Below, one piece after another: positions 1-8,487 of a stretch of 64,000 bases of DNA; positions within the stretch are counted from its first letter, which is position 1; each line of letters begins with the position of its first letter. Position numbers and translations under genes: made by a program. The notes beneath the pieces were generated by a model that saw only the letters and a program-made list of their open reading frames with translations, did not search any database and was not told the origin of the DNA. Origin of the DNA: Amycolatopsis pretoriensis (GTDB lineage: Bacteria; Actinomycetota; Actinomycetes; Mycobacteriales; Pseudonocardiaceae); contig NZ_FNUJ01000009.1 of the NCBI RefSeq assembly GCF_900107925.1, positions 248,001 through 312,000 of the forward strand, given 5' to 3'.

Positions 1-43
1 CGAAGCGTGAGCGCCCTCATAGCAGGGTTGGGGGATTCGGGTC

Positions 44-57
44 ATACTCACCGGTAA
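44..57. promoter_or_regulatory. Possible TetR-type operator upstream of acyl-CoA dehydrogenase
   Basis: The sequence ATACTCACCGGTAA lies about 45 bases before the dehydrogenase start. Its outer TAC...GTA arms and the Y/R positions resemble operators of TetR-type regulators found before actinobacterial acyl-CoA dehydrogenase genes. The symmetry is limited to the outer bases, so this is a weak call. Confidence 0.3.
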
Positions 58-99
58 CCCAGCGCCGGGAGCCGGCGTCGCAACGGAAAGGGAGCCGTG

Positions 100-1296
100 A
101 TGGCCCGTCTCGCCCAGACCGCCGGCCTGACCGACGTGCAGTCGGAGATCCTCGCGACCGTCCGCTCGTTCGTGGACAAGGAGGTCATCCCGCACGCGCA
201 GGAGCTCGAGCACTCCGACACCTACCCGGCGGACATCGTCGAGGGCATGAAGGAGATGGGCCTGTTCGGGATCACGATCCCGGAGGAGTACGGGGGGCTC
301 GGCGAGTCGCTGCTGACCTACGCGCTGGTCGTCGAGGAGATCGCCCGCGGCTGGATGAGCGTGTCCGGCGTGATCAACACCCACTTCATCGTGGCGCACA
401 TGATCTCCCGCCACGGCACGGAAGCGCAGAAGCAGCACTTCCTGCCCCGGATGGCGACCGGCGAGGTCCGCGGCTCGTTCTCGATGTCGGAGCCGGACCT
501 CGGCTCGGACGTCGCCGCGATCAAGACCCGCGCTCGCCGTGACGGTGACGGTTACGTCATCGACGGCTCGAAGATGTGGCTGACGAACGGCGGTTCGTCC
601 AACCTGATCGCGCTGCTCGTCAAGACCGACGAAGGTGCCGAGAAGGCCCACCAGAACCTGACGACGTTCCTCGTGGAGAAGCCGGAGGGCTTCGGCGAGG
701 TGGCGCCGGGCCTGACCATCCCGGGCAAGATCGACAAGATGGGCTACAAGGGCGTCGACACGACCGAAGCGGTCTTCGACGGCTATCGCATCGGGTCGGA
801 CATGGTGCTCGGTGAGACCCCGGGCCGCGGGTTCGCGTACATGATGGACGGTGTCGAGGTCGGCCGCGTGAACGTCGCGGCGCGGGCGTGCGGCATCGCG
901 ATCCGGGCGTTCGAGCTGGCGGTGGAGTACGCCCAGCAGCGCAAGACGTTCGGCAAGGCGATCGCGGAGCACCAGGCCGTGGCGTTCAAGCTGGCCGAGA
1001 TGGCGACGAAGGTCGAGGCGGCCCACCTGATGATGGTGAACGCGGCCCGGCTGAAGGACTCGGGCGAGCGCAACGACGTCGAGGCGGGGATGGCGAAGCT
1101 GATCGCGTCGGAGTACTGCGCGGAGGTCACGCAGGACTCGTTCCGGATCCACGGCGGCTACGGGTACTCGAAGGAGTACGAGATCGAGCGGCTCATGCGC
1201 GAGGCCCCGTTCCTGCTGATCGGCGAGGGCACGAGCGAGATCCAGAAGACGATCATCTCGCGCGGGTTGCTGCGCGAGTACAAGTCCCGCGGCTGA
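100..1296 (+). CDS. Acyl-CoA dehydrogenase
   Basis: Predicted 398-residue FAD-dependent acyl-CoA dehydrogenase that would introduce the alpha-beta double bond in acyl-CoA during fatty acid or branched-chain amino acid breakdown. The length is normal for the family. The substrate-loop motif SMSEPDLGSD is at about residues 128-137, the arginine-rich FAD region RKTFGK lies in the second half, and the C-terminal IGEGTSEI motif carries Glu376 at the place of the usual catalytic base. A GTG at 97 is also in frame, but GGAAAGGGAG (85-94) sits only two bases before it and five bases before the ATG at 100, so ATG is preferred. Chain-length specificity cannot be read from the sequence. The gene stands alone, with a possible operator upstream. 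Confidence 0.93.
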   Translation: MARLAQTAGLTDVQSEILATVRSFVDKEVIPHAQELEHSDTYPADIVEGMKEMGLFGITIPEEYGGLGESLLTYALVVEEIARGWMSVSGVINTHFIVAHMISRHGTEAQKQHFLPRMATGEVRGSFSMSEPDLGSDVAAIKTRARRDGDGYVIDGSKMWLTNGGSSNLIALLVKTDEGAEKAHQNLTTFLVEKPEGFGEVAPGLTIPGKIDKMGYKGVDTTEAVFDGYRIGSDMVLGETPGRGFAYMMDGVEVGRVNVAARACGIAIRAFELAVEYAQQRKTFGKAIAEHQAVAFKLAEMATKVEAAHLMMVNAARLKDSGERNDVEAGMAKLIASEYCAEVTQDSFRIHGGYGYSKEYEIERLMREAPFLLIGEGTSEIQKTIISRGLLREYKSRG

Positions 1297-1417
1297 CGCT
1301 CGGGGCCGCTTTGTCGATACGGCGACAACCGGCTCCGGCCTTTCGGGGTAAGCGGCTCGCACGGTCCGGGCGTTCTTGACAAGATGGACGCCCAGACCCA
1401 CGAGTGCGCAGGTGATG

Positions 1418-1939
1418 ATGGTGAGTAGTCCCTTCGGCGGGAGCCGGGCGCCCGGCAACCTGCCTCGGCTGCCGACCCCGCCGACCGGCTGGCCGATCGG
1501 GTCGTACGCGACCTACGGCGAGGCGCAGCAGGCCGTCGATTTCCTCGCCGAAAGCGAGTTCGCCGTCAGCGACGTCACGATCGTCGGGGTGGACCTGATG
1601 CTCGTCGAACGGGTCATCGGGAAGCTGTCGTGGGGCCGCGTGCTCGGTACCGGTGCCGTCTCCGGCGCGTGGTTCGGCCTCTTCGCCGGGTTGCTGCTCG
1701 GCCTGTTCGTCAACCAGGGCTTCGTGCTGCAGCTGCTGACCGGGCTCGTGCTCGGCGTCCTGTCCGGGCTGATGTTCGCCGCCATCGGGTACAGCATGTC
1801 GCGCGGGCGGCGGGACTTCTCCTCGGCGAGCCAGCTCGTCGCCGGCCGGTACGACGTCCTGTGCCAGCCGCGCACCGCCGAGCAGGGCCGGGAGCTGCTC
1901 GCCAAGCTCGCCCTCAAACCGCCGCCCGCGATGACCTGA
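1418..1939 (+). CDS. General stress protein 17M-like membrane protein
   Basis: Small membrane protein of about 173 residues. The N-terminal part (SYATYGEAQQAVDFLAE, then VTIVGVDL) matches the pattern of the general stress protein 17M/YflT-like domain. Two glycine-rich hydrophobic segments follow, with the linker LLLGLFVNQGF, and the protein ends in a short hydrophilic tail. Biochemical function is unknown; relatives in Bacillus are general stress proteins, so a stress role is only suggested. ATG at 1415 and 1418 and GTG at 1412 and 1421 are clustered, with a weak AGG-like site before them, so the start is uncertain by a few codons. A longer reading from TTG at 1376 has no ribosome-binding site. 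Confidence 0.75.
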   Translation: MVSSPFGGSRAPGNLPRLPTPPTGWPIGSYATYGEAQQAVDFLAESEFAVSDVTIVGVDLMLVERVIGKLSWGRVLGTGAVSGAWFGLFAGLLLGLFVNQGFVLQLLTGLVLGVLSGLMFAAIGYSMSRGRRDFSSASQLVAGRYDVLCQPRTAEQGRELLAKLALKPPPAMT

Positions 1940-2184
1940 AAAAAGCCGCCATTATCAGGGGAAAATCACGGTTCGAGCTGCAGTGGGCTGAATCGTTACC
2001 GATACTGCTTGCGGGGTGTGATCGCCCGGCATAAGTTGTCCGACACCAGTCGGGCGGCCTCGCCCAACCAGCGCGGCGGCCCGAGCACTAGCACGTCGGG
2101 GTGCTGGCGCGGTTTCGCCTCATCGCGTCGTGGTGCCCACCGGGGCACCGCGGTATCCGGCGTGCACGCGGGTGAGGAGGCCTT

Positions 2185-3507
2185 ATGGGGAAGAGGATCG
2201 GCGCGGGCAAACGGGGACGCTCGCCCGGCCGTACCGCGGTCCTGCTGGGGGCAGGGGCTTTGGTGACCGGCATGCTGGCCGGTTGCGGATCGGGCGGCGG
2301 GCTCAAGATCAACGTCTACTACGCGCCCGAGGACAGCTTCCAGAAAGTCGTCGACAACTGCAACAAGGCAGCCGGCGGGAAGTACGAAATCGTCTACAAC
2401 AAGCTGCAGCGCGGTTCGGACGACCAGCGCCTGCAGATGGCCAGGCGGCTCGCCGCGGGTGACACCGCGATGGACGTCCTCGGCCTCGACGTGACCTGGG
2501 TTTCGGAGTTCGCCGAAGCCGGGTGGATCGACGAGTGGAAGGATCAGAACAAGACCGCGGCGTCCGAAGGCGTCCTGCAGGGACCGCTGGAAACCGCGAC
2601 CTACAACGGCAAGCTCTACGCGGCCCCGAAGAACACGAACATCCAGCTGCTCTGGTACGACGACCGGATCACCCCGTCCGCGCCCAAGACGTGGGACGAG
2701 ATGATCCAGAAGTCGAAGGAGCTGAAGGCGCAGGGCAAGCCGTACAGCATCGTCTTCACCGGCGCGCAGTATGAAGGCCTCGTCGTCTTCTACAACACCC
2801 TCGTCGAGTCGATGGGCGGGCACATCCTGTCCGACGACGGCAAGTCCGTCGTCATGGACGACGGCGCGGTGAAGGCGCTCGCGCTGCTGAAGCAGATCAC
2901 CGCGTCGGGGATCACCGACCCGTCGCTGACCAACTCGAAGGAGGACGACGTCCGGCAGACGTTCCAGCGCGGCGACGCCGCGTTCGAGCTGAACTGGCCG
3001 TTCGTCTACGCCTCCTACGCCAAGGACAAGCCGCAGGACGTCTCGCACATGAAGTGGGCTGTCTACCCCGAGGCGCAAGCCGGGACCCCGGCCAAGACCA
3101 CCATCGGCGGGTACGACCTCGCGGTCAGCTCGTTGTCGGCGCACAAGCCCGAGGCGTACGAAGCGGCGTTGTGCCTGCGGAGCGCGGAGAACCAGAAGTT
3201 CTCGGCGATCAACGACGGCGTGCCACCGACCATCGAATCGGTGTACCACAACGACACCCCGCTCGACCCCTCGAAGCCGGCCGGTGACGACAACCCGAAC
3301 ATGGCGATCAAGTACCCGATGCGCGACTCCATCCTGGACGCGCTGAAGGACGCCGCGGTGCGGCCGCTGACCCCGGCGTACCAGAACATGTCGACCGTGA
3401 TGTCGAAAGTCCTTTCCCCGCCGGGCGAAATCGACCCGCAGGCCACCGCTTCGAAGCTGCGCGAGCAGCTCAACGACGCTCTCCAGTCGAAGGGAGTGAT
3501 CCCGTGA
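2185..3507 (+). CDS. lpqY: Sugar ABC transporter substrate-binding lipoprotein (LpqY-like)
   Basis: Extracellular solute-binding protein of 440 residues that captures a sugar for the importer encoded by the next three genes. A basic N-terminus, a hydrophobic stretch and the lipobox LAGC (Cys34) indicate a lipoprotein signal peptide. The rest has the family-1 solute-binding layout (DVLGLDVTWVSEFA, YAAPKNTN, KTWDEM). The order binding protein, two permeases, ATPase matches the mycobacterial LpqY-SugA-SugB-SugC trehalose importer, so trehalose is the best guess; maltose-type sugars remain possible. The start has a strong GGTGAGGAGG site. The 245-base upstream gap contains an imperfect palindrome ATCGTTACCGAT (1992-2003) that could be an operator. 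The stop overlaps the next start (GTGA). Confidence 0.87.
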   Translation: MGKRIGAGKRGRSPGRTAVLLGAGALVTGMLAGCGSGGGLKINVYYAPEDSFQKVVDNCNKAAGGKYEIVYNKLQRGSDDQRLQMARRLAAGDTAMDVLGLDVTWVSEFAEAGWIDEWKDQNKTAASEGVLQGPLETATYNGKLYAAPKNTNIQLLWYDDRITPSAPKTWDEMIQKSKELKAQGKPYSIVFTGAQYEGLVVFYNTLVESMGGHILSDDGKSVVMDDGAVKALALLKQITASGITDPSLTNSKEDDVRQTFQRGDAAFELNWPFVYASYAKDKPQDVSHMKWAVYPEAQAGTPAKTTIGGYDLAVSSLSAHKPEAYEAALCLRSAENQKFSAINDGVPPTIESVYHNDTPLDPSKPAGDDNPNMAIKYPMRDSILDALKDAAVRPLTPAYQNMSTVMSKVLSPPGEIDPQATASKLREQLNDALQSKGVIP

Positions 3508-4469
3508 CCGTCCAGGACCCGACCACGGCGGGAGCCACCGCGGCACCGGAACCCGTGTCGCGCGAGAAGAAGGGCAAACCCGCCCTCTCCGAAGGGAAGA
3601 AGGCCGAGCGGCGGCTCGGGCTGTGGCTGTGCGCGCCCGCGTTCGTCGTGATGATCGCCGTCACCGGCTACCCGATCGTCTACTCGATCTGGCTGTCGCT
3701 GCAGCGCTACGACCTGCGTTTCCCGGCGCAGCAGCAGTTCGTCGGCTTCGACAACTACGGGGCCGTGCTGTCCAATTCGTACTGGTGGACGGCGTTCGGC
3801 ACGACGATGTTCCTGACCGTCGTGTCGGTGGCCATCGAGTTCGTGCTCGGCATGGCGCTGGCGCTGATCATGCACCGGACGCTCGTCGGGCGCGGCCTCG
3901 TCCGCACGGTCGCCCTGATCCCGTACGGCATCGTCACGGTCGTCGCGGCGTTCTCGTGGTACTACGCGTGGACGCCGAAGACCGGCTACCTGGCGAACTG
4001 GCTGGCCGCGGACGCGGCGCCGCTGACCGACCAGTGGCCGTCGATGTTCATCATCATCGGCGCCGAGGTGTGGAAGACCACGCCGTTCATGGCGCTGCTG
4101 CTGATGGCCGGCCTCGCGCTGGTGCCGGACGACCTGCTCAAGGCCGCGGCGATGGACGGCGCGAGCGCGTGGCAGCGGTTCACGAAGGTGATGCTGCCGG
4201 TGATGAAGCCGGCGATCCTGGTGGCGCTGCTGTTCCGCACGCTCGACGCGTTCCGGATCTTCGACAACATCTACGTGCTCACCGGTGGCGCGCAGGACAC
4301 CGGCTCGGTGTCCATGCAGACCTACGACAACCTGGTCAAGGGCCTCAACCTCGGGATCGGGTCGACGATGGCGGTGCTGATCTTCATCACCGTGGCGATC
4401 ATCGCCTTCATCTTCATCAAGGTGTTCGGCACGGCCGCACCTGGCTCGGACGACGGGGGTAAGCGCTGA
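3504..4469 (+). CDS. sugA: Sugar ABC transporter permease SugA-like
   Basis: Inner-membrane permease of 321 residues (MalF type) forming half of the translocation channel. A charged cytoplasmic N-terminus of about 35 residues is followed by roughly six hydrophobic segments. The EAA loop that docks on the ATPase is visible as KAAAMDGASAWQRFTKVMLP. It starts at a GTG overlapping the lpqY stop by four bases and ends on a TGATG junction with sugB, which indicates translational coupling. Length is close to mycobacterial SugA. Confidence 0.88.
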   Translation: MTVQDPTTAGATAAPEPVSREKKGKPALSEGKKAERRLGLWLCAPAFVVMIAVTGYPIVYSIWLSLQRYDLRFPAQQQFVGFDNYGAVLSNSYWWTAFGTTMFLTVVSVAIEFVLGMALALIMHRTLVGRGLVRTVALIPYGIVTVVAAFSWYYAWTPKTGYLANWLAADAAPLTDQWPSMFIIIGAEVWKTTPFMALLLMAGLALVPDDLLKAAAMDGASAWQRFTKVMLPVMKPAILVALLFRTLDAFRIFDNIYVLTGGAQDTGSVSMQTYDNLVKGLNLGIGSTMAVLIFITVAIIAFIFIKVFGTAAPGSDDGGKR

Positions 4470-5308
4470 TGGTGATGGGAACCGTCACGACGGGCCGCAA
4501 AGTCAGGTGGGGCCTGGTCGACATCCTCGTGCTGGTGTTCGCGCTGGTGCCGGTGCTCTGGGTCGTTTCGCTGTCGTTCAAGACCAAGGACACGCTGACC
4601 GACGGGTCGTTCATCCCGCAGTCGTGGACCTGGCAGAACTACGCGGACATCTTCCAGACGTCGGAGTTCCTGCTGGCGCTGGTGAACTCGATCGGCATCG
4701 CGATCATCTCGACCGTGATCGCGGTGGTGCTGGGCACGATGGCCGCGTACGCGATCGCGCGGCTGGAGTTCCCCGGCAAGCAGCTTCTCGTCGGGCTCTC
4801 GCTGCTGATCGCGATGTTCCCGCAGGTGTCGCTGGTGACGCCGCTGTTCAACATCGAGCGGAACCTCGGGCTGTTCGACACCTGGCCCGGCCTGATCCTG
4901 CCCTACATCACGTTCGCCCTGCCGCTGTCGATCTACACGCTGTCGGCGTTCTTCCGCGAAATCCCGTGGGAGCTGGAAAAGGCGGCGAAGATGGACGGCG
5001 CGACGCCGGCCCAGGCGTTCCGGCGGGTGATCGCGCCGCTGGCCGCGCCGGGTGTGTTCACCACCGCGATCCTGGTGTTCATCTTCTGCTGGAACGACTT
5101 CCTGTTCGCCATCTCGCTGACGTCGACCACGGCGTCGCGCACGGTGCCGGCGGCGCTGTCGTTCTTCACCGGGTCCTCGCAGTTCGAGGACCCGACGGGA
5201 CAGGTGAGCGCGGCCGCGGTCGTGATCACCATCCCGATCATTGTGTTCGTGTTGTTCTTCCAGCGTCGCATCGTGGCGGGGCTGACCTCCGGTGCGGTGA
5301 AGGGGTAG
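4469..5308 (+). CDS. sugB: Sugar ABC transporter permease SugB-like
   Basis: Second permease of the importer, 279 residues (MalG type), with about six membrane segments. The EAA loop reads EKAAKMDGATPAQAFRRVIAP and precedes the last two membrane spans. The ATG overlaps the sugA stop by one base; a second in-frame ATG at 4475 is possible. It is followed after two bases by the ATPase gene, so all four genes are probably one transcript. Confidence 0.88.
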   Translation: MVMGTVTTGRKVRWGLVDILVLVFALVPVLWVVSLSFKTKDTLTDGSFIPQSWTWQNYADIFQTSEFLLALVNSIGIAIISTVIAVVLGTMAAYAIARLEFPGKQLLVGLSLLIAMFPQVSLVTPLFNIERNLGLFDTWPGLILPYITFALPLSIYTLSAFFREIPWELEKAAKMDGATPAQAFRRVIAPLAAPGVFTTAILVFIFCWNDFLFAISLTSTTASRTVPAALSFFTGSSQFEDPTGQVSAAAVVITIPIIVFVLFFQRRIVAGLTSGAVKG

Positions 5309-5310
5309 TC

Positions 5311-6492
5311 ATGGCTGAAATCGTCCTCGACAAGGTGTCGAAGAAGTACCCTGACGGCGCGCTCGCGGTGTCCGAAGTGGACATCACCATCGCCGACGGC
5401 GAGTTCATCATCCTGGTCGGCCCGTCCGGCTGCGGGAAGTCGACGACGCTGAACATGGTGGCGGGGCTGGAGGACATCTCCTCCGGCGAGCTGCGCATCG
5501 ACGGCCAGCGCGTCAACGAAAAGGCCCCGAAGGACCGGGACATCGCGATGGTGTTCCAGTCCTACGCGCTCTACCCGCACATGAGCGTCCGGGAGAACAT
5601 GGCCTTCCCGCTGCGGCTGGCGAAGGTCGACGACAAGACGGTCCGGGCGAAGGTCGAAGAGGCGGCGACGATCCTCGACCTGACCCAGCACCTGGACCGC
5701 AAGCCGGCCAACCTCTCCGGTGGCCAGCGGCAGCGCGTCGCGATGGGGCGGGCGATCGTCCGCAGCCCCAAGGCGTTCCTGATGGACGAACCACTGTCCA
5801 ACCTGGACGCCAAGCTGCGCGGCCAGATGCGCACCTCGGTGTCGAAGATCCAGAAGCAGCTCGGCACGACGACGCTGTACGTCACGCACGACCAGACCGA
5901 AGCCATGACCCTGGGCGACCGGGTCGTGGTGCTGCGCGGCGGGTACGTGCAGCAGATCGGCGCGCCGCAGTTCCTCTACGACAACCCGGCGAACCTGTTC
6001 GTGGCCGGGTTCATCGGCTCGCCGTCGATGAACTTCGTCCCGGCGACGCTGGAGAACAACGAGCTGCGCAGTGCTCTCGGCACGACACCGCTGACGGACC
6101 GCGTCCGGCAGCTGGTGGAGAAGGCGAACGCGCCGCGGGAGGTGCTGGTCGGCATCCGGCCGGAGCACTTCGAGGACGCAGCGCTGGTCGAGGCCGGCCA
6201 GAAGTCCGGCGGCGGCACGTTCACCGCGCACATCGACGTCCTGGAGTCGATGGGTTCGGAGAAGTTCGCCCACTTCACGCTGGAAGGTGACGTGGCGACG
6301 TCCGAGGAGCTGGCGGAGCTGGCCGCGGACAGCGGTTCGTCCGACGTCCCGGGCGCGGAGTCCCAGATCGTGGCCCGGCTGTCGGCGGAGTCGTCCGCGG
6401 CGGAGAACGCGGACCTCGAAGTCTGGTACGACGCGGACAAGATCAAGCTGTTCGACCCATCGAACGGCAAGAACCTCACCTACGAGGGCTAG
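5311..6492 (+). CDS. sugC: Sugar ABC transporter ATP-binding protein SugC-like
   Basis: Cytoplasmic ATPase of 393 residues (MalK/UgpC type) that powers the importer. Visible parts are Walker A GPSGCGKST, Q-loop MVFQSYALYPHM, signature LSGGQRQRVA, Walker B FLMDEPLSNLD and the H-loop VTHDQTEA. A C-terminal regulatory beta-domain (VGIRPEHFEDA) follows, as in MalK. The length equals that of mycobacterial SugC. The ATG comes two bases after the sugB stop; an upstream open frame through sugB is not part of the gene. The operon ends at the hairpin at 6495-6542. Confidence 0.92.
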   Translation: MAEIVLDKVSKKYPDGALAVSEVDITIADGEFIILVGPSGCGKSTTLNMVAGLEDISSGELRIDGQRVNEKAPKDRDIAMVFQSYALYPHMSVRENMAFPLRLAKVDDKTVRAKVEEAATILDLTQHLDRKPANLSGGQRQRVAMGRAIVRSPKAFLMDEPLSNLDAKLRGQMRTSVSKIQKQLGTTTLYVTHDQTEAMTLGDRVVVLRGGYVQQIGAPQFLYDNPANLFVAGFIGSPSMNFVPATLENNELRSALGTTPLTDRVRQLVEKANAPREVLVGIRPEHFEDAALVEAGQKSGGGTFTAHIDVLESMGSEKFAHFTLEGDVATSEELAELAADSGSSDVPGAESQIVARLSAESSAAENADLEVWYDADKIKLFDPSNGKNLTYEG

Positions 6493-6494
6493 CC

Positions 6495-6542
6495 GGTCGT
6501 GGGTGTTCGGGGCGGTGGGAACCGCCCCGAACACCCACGACC
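6495..6542. terminator. Perfect bidirectional hairpin terminator
   Basis: A perfect inverted repeat with 22-base arms (beginning GGTCGTGGGTGTTC) and a four-base loop GGGA starts two bases after the sugC stop. It ends three bases before the stop of the convergent gene at 6546. No T-tract follows, which is common in high-GC actinomycetes. It can terminate transcription from both sides. Confidence 0.85.
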
Positions 6543-6545
6543 CGG

Positions 6546-7041
6546 TCAGGGGTGGCGGGTGGGGCGGTAGACGAGCTCCTGGATGTGGCCGTCGAGCGTG
6601 CGGGTCTCCAGCAGCTCGAGGTCGAAGTCCTCCGCACCCGCGAAGACCGGTGCGGCGCCGGTCTTGCCGGTGAGCACCGGGAACAGTGTCACCTGGACGC
6701 GGTCGACGAGCCCGGCGGCCAGCAGCGCAACGGCACGTCGGACTCTTCCTTGAGCCGCGCGACGACGTCCACGGCGGCACGCTCACGACGGTCGCGTCCG
6801 GCCAGCCCAGCGGGCCGCGCAGGGTGTTCGAGACGACCGTGGCCGGCAGCGCCCGCAGTCGGCGGACCCACGGGTCGAACGCTTCGTCGTCGCCGGCGAG
6901 CATCTCGCTGTTCACCCGGAAAGTCTTGGCACCGAAGACCATCCGCTGGTCTTCGCGGTACTGCTCGAGGCGGTGGGCGAGCAGTTCGGGGCCCTGCTTG
7001 CCCCAGTAGCCGAAGACGTCGAAGGTGTAGGTCGCGGTCAT
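6546..7041 (-). pseudogene. Broken RibD-like dihydrofolate reductase family gene
   Basis: The remains of a RibD C-terminal/dihydrofolate-reductase-like protein are spread over three frames. The N-terminus (MTATYTFDVF, then GYWGKQGPELL and RMVFGAKTF) is intact to about VVS near 6785. The middle piece AVDVVARLKEESDVPL continues in a second frame to about 6733. A third frame carries LLAAGL and the C-terminal end TLDGHIQELVYRP. The family normally has about ten residues (SHGS-type segment) between the last two pieces, so a short deletion is inferred there. A further loss after TFDVF, where relatives carry an SLDG segment, also seems likely. No single frame gives a full protein. Confidence 0.72.
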
Positions 7042-7103
7042 GGTGACTCCGTTCCGGCTCAGGGGGTGTTCTCACCTGGGCTACGAACCGGCTGGCCGTG
7101 ATC

Positions 7104-8021
7104 CTACGGCGTCGGGAGCAGCGGGAAGATCGTGTTCGCCGCGGTGCGGGCCTGGGCGCACGTTCCGTCGCCCGCCGTGCCCGCCGTCTCCACCACGCTG
7201 AGCTCCGCCAGCTCGCGGCGGCCCGGCAGGCCCTGCGCCGGCTGCGTCGTGTCCACCAGGCAGAACGCGCCCGCCGGCCGGACGACCGCCGGCCGCCCGC
7301 CGAGCGTCTCGGACGGGGCCGACGGCTCGTCCGTCTGCACCGTCAGCTTGAAGCCCACCTTGCCGCGGATGCAGCTGTGGCCGGACAGGCCCGTCGCCGG
7401 CCGGCTGCCCCGCCCCGCGACCGCTTCGAGGTCGGGCTGGTCGAGCAGGACGCAGGGGGCGACCTGGCCCCACGAGCGGTCCGGGAACGTCAGCCGGCCG
7501 ACCTTGCCCGCGGTGATCGCGGTCAGCGCCGAGCCGACCGCCGCGTCGGCGATTCCGCAGCGCGAGGCCTGGTCGTCGCCGGCGTCGGTGACCGACAGGT
7601 CGAGCCGGTTGCCGTCGGCGAAGGTGATCGCGCGGGTGCACGCGCTGCGGTCGTTGAACATCGACTGCTGCACCGCGACGCCGTCCGGAACCGGCCCGGG
7701 ATAGGGGTAGGGCCGGATGTTGGGGTCGGAGTCGAAGGCCAGCGGGCCGACGAGGATCGTGCGCCCGGCGGCATCGGCCCGGCAGGTCTCGAACGTCGGC
7801 GTCTCGACGGCGCCGGGTGCGACGGCGGGCACGTCGAGCAGGCTGCAGTAGTCGACGGTGGCGTAGTCCCCGAGCGCGGCGGACGCGGTGAGCGGCGTCG
7901 GCCCGGACGTCTGCTCCGGCGCGGCCTGGGTGCTCGCGCACCCGGCGGCGAAGAGGGCGCAGAGCATGACGGCAACCAAGGGGTTCAGACGCGGGTACAC
8001 GGTGTGCAAGTATCGCCACAT
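7104..8021 (-). CDS. Putative secreted lipoprotein, DUF3558-like
   Basis: Predicted 305-residue cell-envelope lipoprotein of unknown function. The N-terminus has a basic start, a hydrophobic stretch and the lipobox FAAGC with Cys28. The mature part contains two similar halves, each beginning with a cysteine-bearing segment (DYCSLLDVP; PCVLLDQPD) and containing further spaced cysteines (SACTRAI, SRCGIAD, HSCIRGK, AFCLVD, GTCAQA). This suggests disulphides and an internal duplication resembling the DUF3558 lipoprotein family. A longer reading from 8096 is possible, but the ATG at 8021 places the signal peptide normally. Confidence 0.65.
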   Translation of the reverse strand: MWRYLHTVYPRLNPLVAVMLCALFAAGCASTQAAPEQTSGPTPLTASAALGDYATVDYCSLLDVPAVAPGAVETPTFETCRADAAGRTILVGPLAFDSDPNIRPYPYPGPVPDGVAVQQSMFNDRSACTRAITFADGNRLDLSVTDAGDDQASRCGIADAAVGSALTAITAGKVGRLTFPDRSWGQVAPCVLLDQPDLEAVAGRGSRPATGLSGHSCIRGKVGFKLTVQTDEPSAPSETLGGRPAVVRPAGAFCLVDTTQPAQGLPGRRELAELSVVETAGTAGDGTCAQARTAANTIFPLLPTP

Positions 8022-8252
8022 CGGCCGGAAAAACCAGCCCTGACGGGGACATCTCTCAGTATTTTCCCAGCATTGGCCGGAGAACGCGCAGGTCATCGGA
8101 GTACGGCCCGATTTCCCGGGTTTCGCGCGGTCGTCCGAACGTTTTTCGCATTTGCCGTCCCCTAAGGGAGCGATCCTTCCCGCGGGCGATGCGGAAGCGG
8201 GTACTCCGGTGGTGAAGTGGAGATATCGGAAGTTCGAGGAAAGGGAAAAACG

Positions 8253-8447
8253 ATGAGCGCACCGGTCACTCGACGGCTGTCCCGCCCCCGCTACGGCCGC
8301 ATGATCGGCGGGGTGTGCGCGGGTCTCGCCCAGCGGTGGGGCATGAAGACCGGCACCGTGCGGCTGCTGGCCGTGCTGTCGTGCCTGCTGCCCGGGCCGC
8401 AGTTCGTGGCGTACCTGATCCTGTGGGCGGTCATCCCGTCCGAGTAA
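8253..8447 (+). CDS. PspC domain membrane protein
   Basis: A 64-residue protein with a single PspC-type domain: RMIGGVCAGLAQRWG followed by the hydrophobic segment LLAVLSCLLPGPQFVAYLIL and the end WAVIPSE. PspC proteins are linked to envelope stress responses; this stand-alone form is common in actinomycetes and its role is not defined. The start is the ATG after a strong GAGGAAAGGG site; an upstream in-frame ATG at 8217 lacks such a site. Confidence 0.85.
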   Translation: MSAPVTRRLSRPRYGRMIGGVCAGLAQRWGMKTGTVRLLAVLSCLLPGPQFVAYLILWAVIPSE

Positions 8448-8475
8448 AGCCGTTGGTGCGCAACGAAAAGATCGC

Positions 8476-8481
8476 TACGCT
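8476..8481 (+). promoter_or_regulatory. -10 box for leaderless HEAT-repeat gene
   Basis: TACGCT ends six bases before the ATG at 8488, the position expected for a leaderless actinomycete transcript. No ribosome-binding site is present. Confidence 0.5.
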
Positions 8482-8487
8482 GCGCCG

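Noticed and set aside
1376..1417. Upstream TTG start for the stress-type membrane protein
   Set aside because: No ribosome-binding site, and the added residues (TRWTPRPTSAQ) look non-conserved; TTGACA there may instead be a -35 element, but no matching -10 was found.
4507..5310. N-terminal extension of the sugC frame through sugB
   Set aside because: The extension is out of frame with sugB and is Arg/Gly-rich noise; the ATPase begins cleanly at 5311.
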